From DATBMY01 sp036554605 (GTDB lineage Bacteria > Acidobacteriota > Blastocatellia > UBA7656): 7,226 bases of DNA. The translations under genes and the position numbers were made by a program. Below the pieces are notes generated by a model that did not search any database, was not told the DNA's origin, and was given only the letters and a program-made list of their open reading frames with translations. Below, one piece after another: positions 6,797 through 7,226 of the stretch; the first letter of the stretch is position 1; the number at the start of each line of letters is the position of its first letter. The stretch spans positions 1 to 7,226 of the forward strand of contig DATBMY010000074.1 of the NCBI GenBank assembly GCA_036554605.1. Direction: 5' to 3'.

Positions 6797-7226
6797 TGAC
6801 CCTATGGGGATGCCGCTTCCTACAGGTCAGATAGAGGCGATGGACACGCCCGACGGGCATATAACTTTCCTGCGCTCGCAGTGGCGGTCATTCGCCTCTT
6901 TCGCCTGGAAGAAATACCTCGCGCAGGGGCGCGGCGCGGTAGTTATAGATTTGAGGAGCGCGACTAAGGACGGATCGAACCTGAGCATTCCAACATCCTA
7001 CGTCGCCGAGCAGAGCGATAGCTTAAAGAGGCTTGGAGGCTGGCCAAATAAGGAAATAGCCGATGTTGTAAGCGAATATGATCCCGAGCAGGACGTAATA
7101 TTCATCTTCCTGCGGCTGAACGGCGAGATTTATCATTACAACGTATCGGACGATCTGACGCCGCAAATGGCATACGAGACAAAGTCCGGAGTCCGGGCTC
7201 CGGAGTCCGGTGTCGAGACTGGCGAC
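6783..7226 (+). CDS. Unrecognised protein, 3' end beyond the window
   Basis: An open frame of 148 codons runs to the window edge without a stop. I do not recognise the family. ATG 6783 would overlap the hydrolase gene by 14 nt; ATG 6804 or 6810 would start just after its stop at 6796. None has a clear Shine-Dalgarno, so the start is uncertain and re-initiation after the hydrolase is plausible. From 6783 the protein has an aromatic/basic segment F-L-R-S-Q-W-R-S-F at 29-37, a probable helix with W42-K-K-Y, a beta-like G-A-V-V-I-D-L-R at 51-58, and a second hydrophobic strand V-I-F-I-F-L-R-L at 105-112 followed by N-G-E-I-Y-H-Y. No signal peptide or TM helix is seen, so it is probably a cytoplasmic alpha/beta protein. 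Codon use resembles its neighbours, supporting a real gene. A heptamer repeat array encodes its visible C-terminus (134-143), which may mean the end is near. Confidence 0.75.
   Translation, partial: MARRNDPMGMPLPTGQIEAMDTPDGHITFLRSQWRSFASFAWKKYLAQGRGAVVIDLRSATKDGSNLSIPTSYVAEQSDSLKRLGGWPNKEIADVVSEYDPEQDVIFIFLRLNGEIYHYNVSDDLTPQMAYETKSGVRAPESGVETGD
7183..7210 (+). repeat. Heptamer tandem array (AGTCCGG, four units) inside the partial gene
   Basis: Four contiguous 7-bp units read AGTCCGG, AGTCCGG, GCTCCGG, AGTCCGG; only the third differs (2 of 7 bases). It is the same kind of repeat, with the same unit length and count, as the arrays at 3164-3191 and 3282-3309, but with a different unit sequence. 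Because 7 is not a multiple of 3, the units are read in shifting phase, encoding S-G-V-R-A-P-E-S-G-V. The array may continue in degenerate form (TGTCGAG follows). Confidence 0.8.

Noticed and set aside
6796..6834. ATG overlapping the hydrolase stop (TAATG) as the start of the downstream gene
   Set aside because: That frame ends after 12 codons at a TAG (6832-6834); the long open frame is in a different phase, starting at 6783, 6804 or 6810.

Overview
The window most likely comes from an Acidobacteriota genome, perhaps class Blastocatellia. The evidence is a large duplicated FtsX/MacB-type permease with no ATPase gene beside it, which is the 'ADOP' architecture (acidobacterial duplicated orphan permease). 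GC-rich, evenly biased codon use in all genes and short heptamer tandem repeats around gene ends fit this. The assignment is inference; there is no rRNA or marker gene here.

Layout. Positions 1-124 are the upstream region of an HtrA/Deg serine protease gene, with an imperfect inverted repeat, a 10-bp palindrome and a good Shine-Dalgarno. The protease gene (125-1585, +) ends at a textbook intrinsic terminator (1617-1648). A zinc-dependent M28 aminopeptidase/carboxypeptidase-Q-like gene (1692-3158, +) follows; an exact TATAAT lies only 8 nt before its only possible start, suggesting a leaderless mRNA. It converges on the permease gene (3311-5728, -). The 152-bp spacer between them carries two oppositely oriented arrays of one heptamer (about GGYCAGG), four units each, one directly after each stop codon. 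After a 207-bp divergent spacer, a Tat-exported dienelactone-hydrolase-family gene (5936-6796, +) overlaps an unrecognised gene that runs off the right edge (6783-7226+). The latter carries a third four-unit heptamer array (AGTCCGG) in its coding sequence.

Function. Every gene that can be identified encodes an exported or membrane protein: a periplasmic quality-control protease, a secreted metallopeptidase, an inner-membrane permease and a Tat-exported hydrolase. They occupy at least four transcription units (HtrA; M28; permease; hydrolase plus the partial gene), so a shared cell-envelope location is visible but a joint pathway is not. No phage, insertion sequence, CRISPR, tRNA or rRNA was seen. 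I see no clearly new multi-gene system; the most unusual signals are the heptamer arrays, the probable leaderless start and the unrecognised partial gene.
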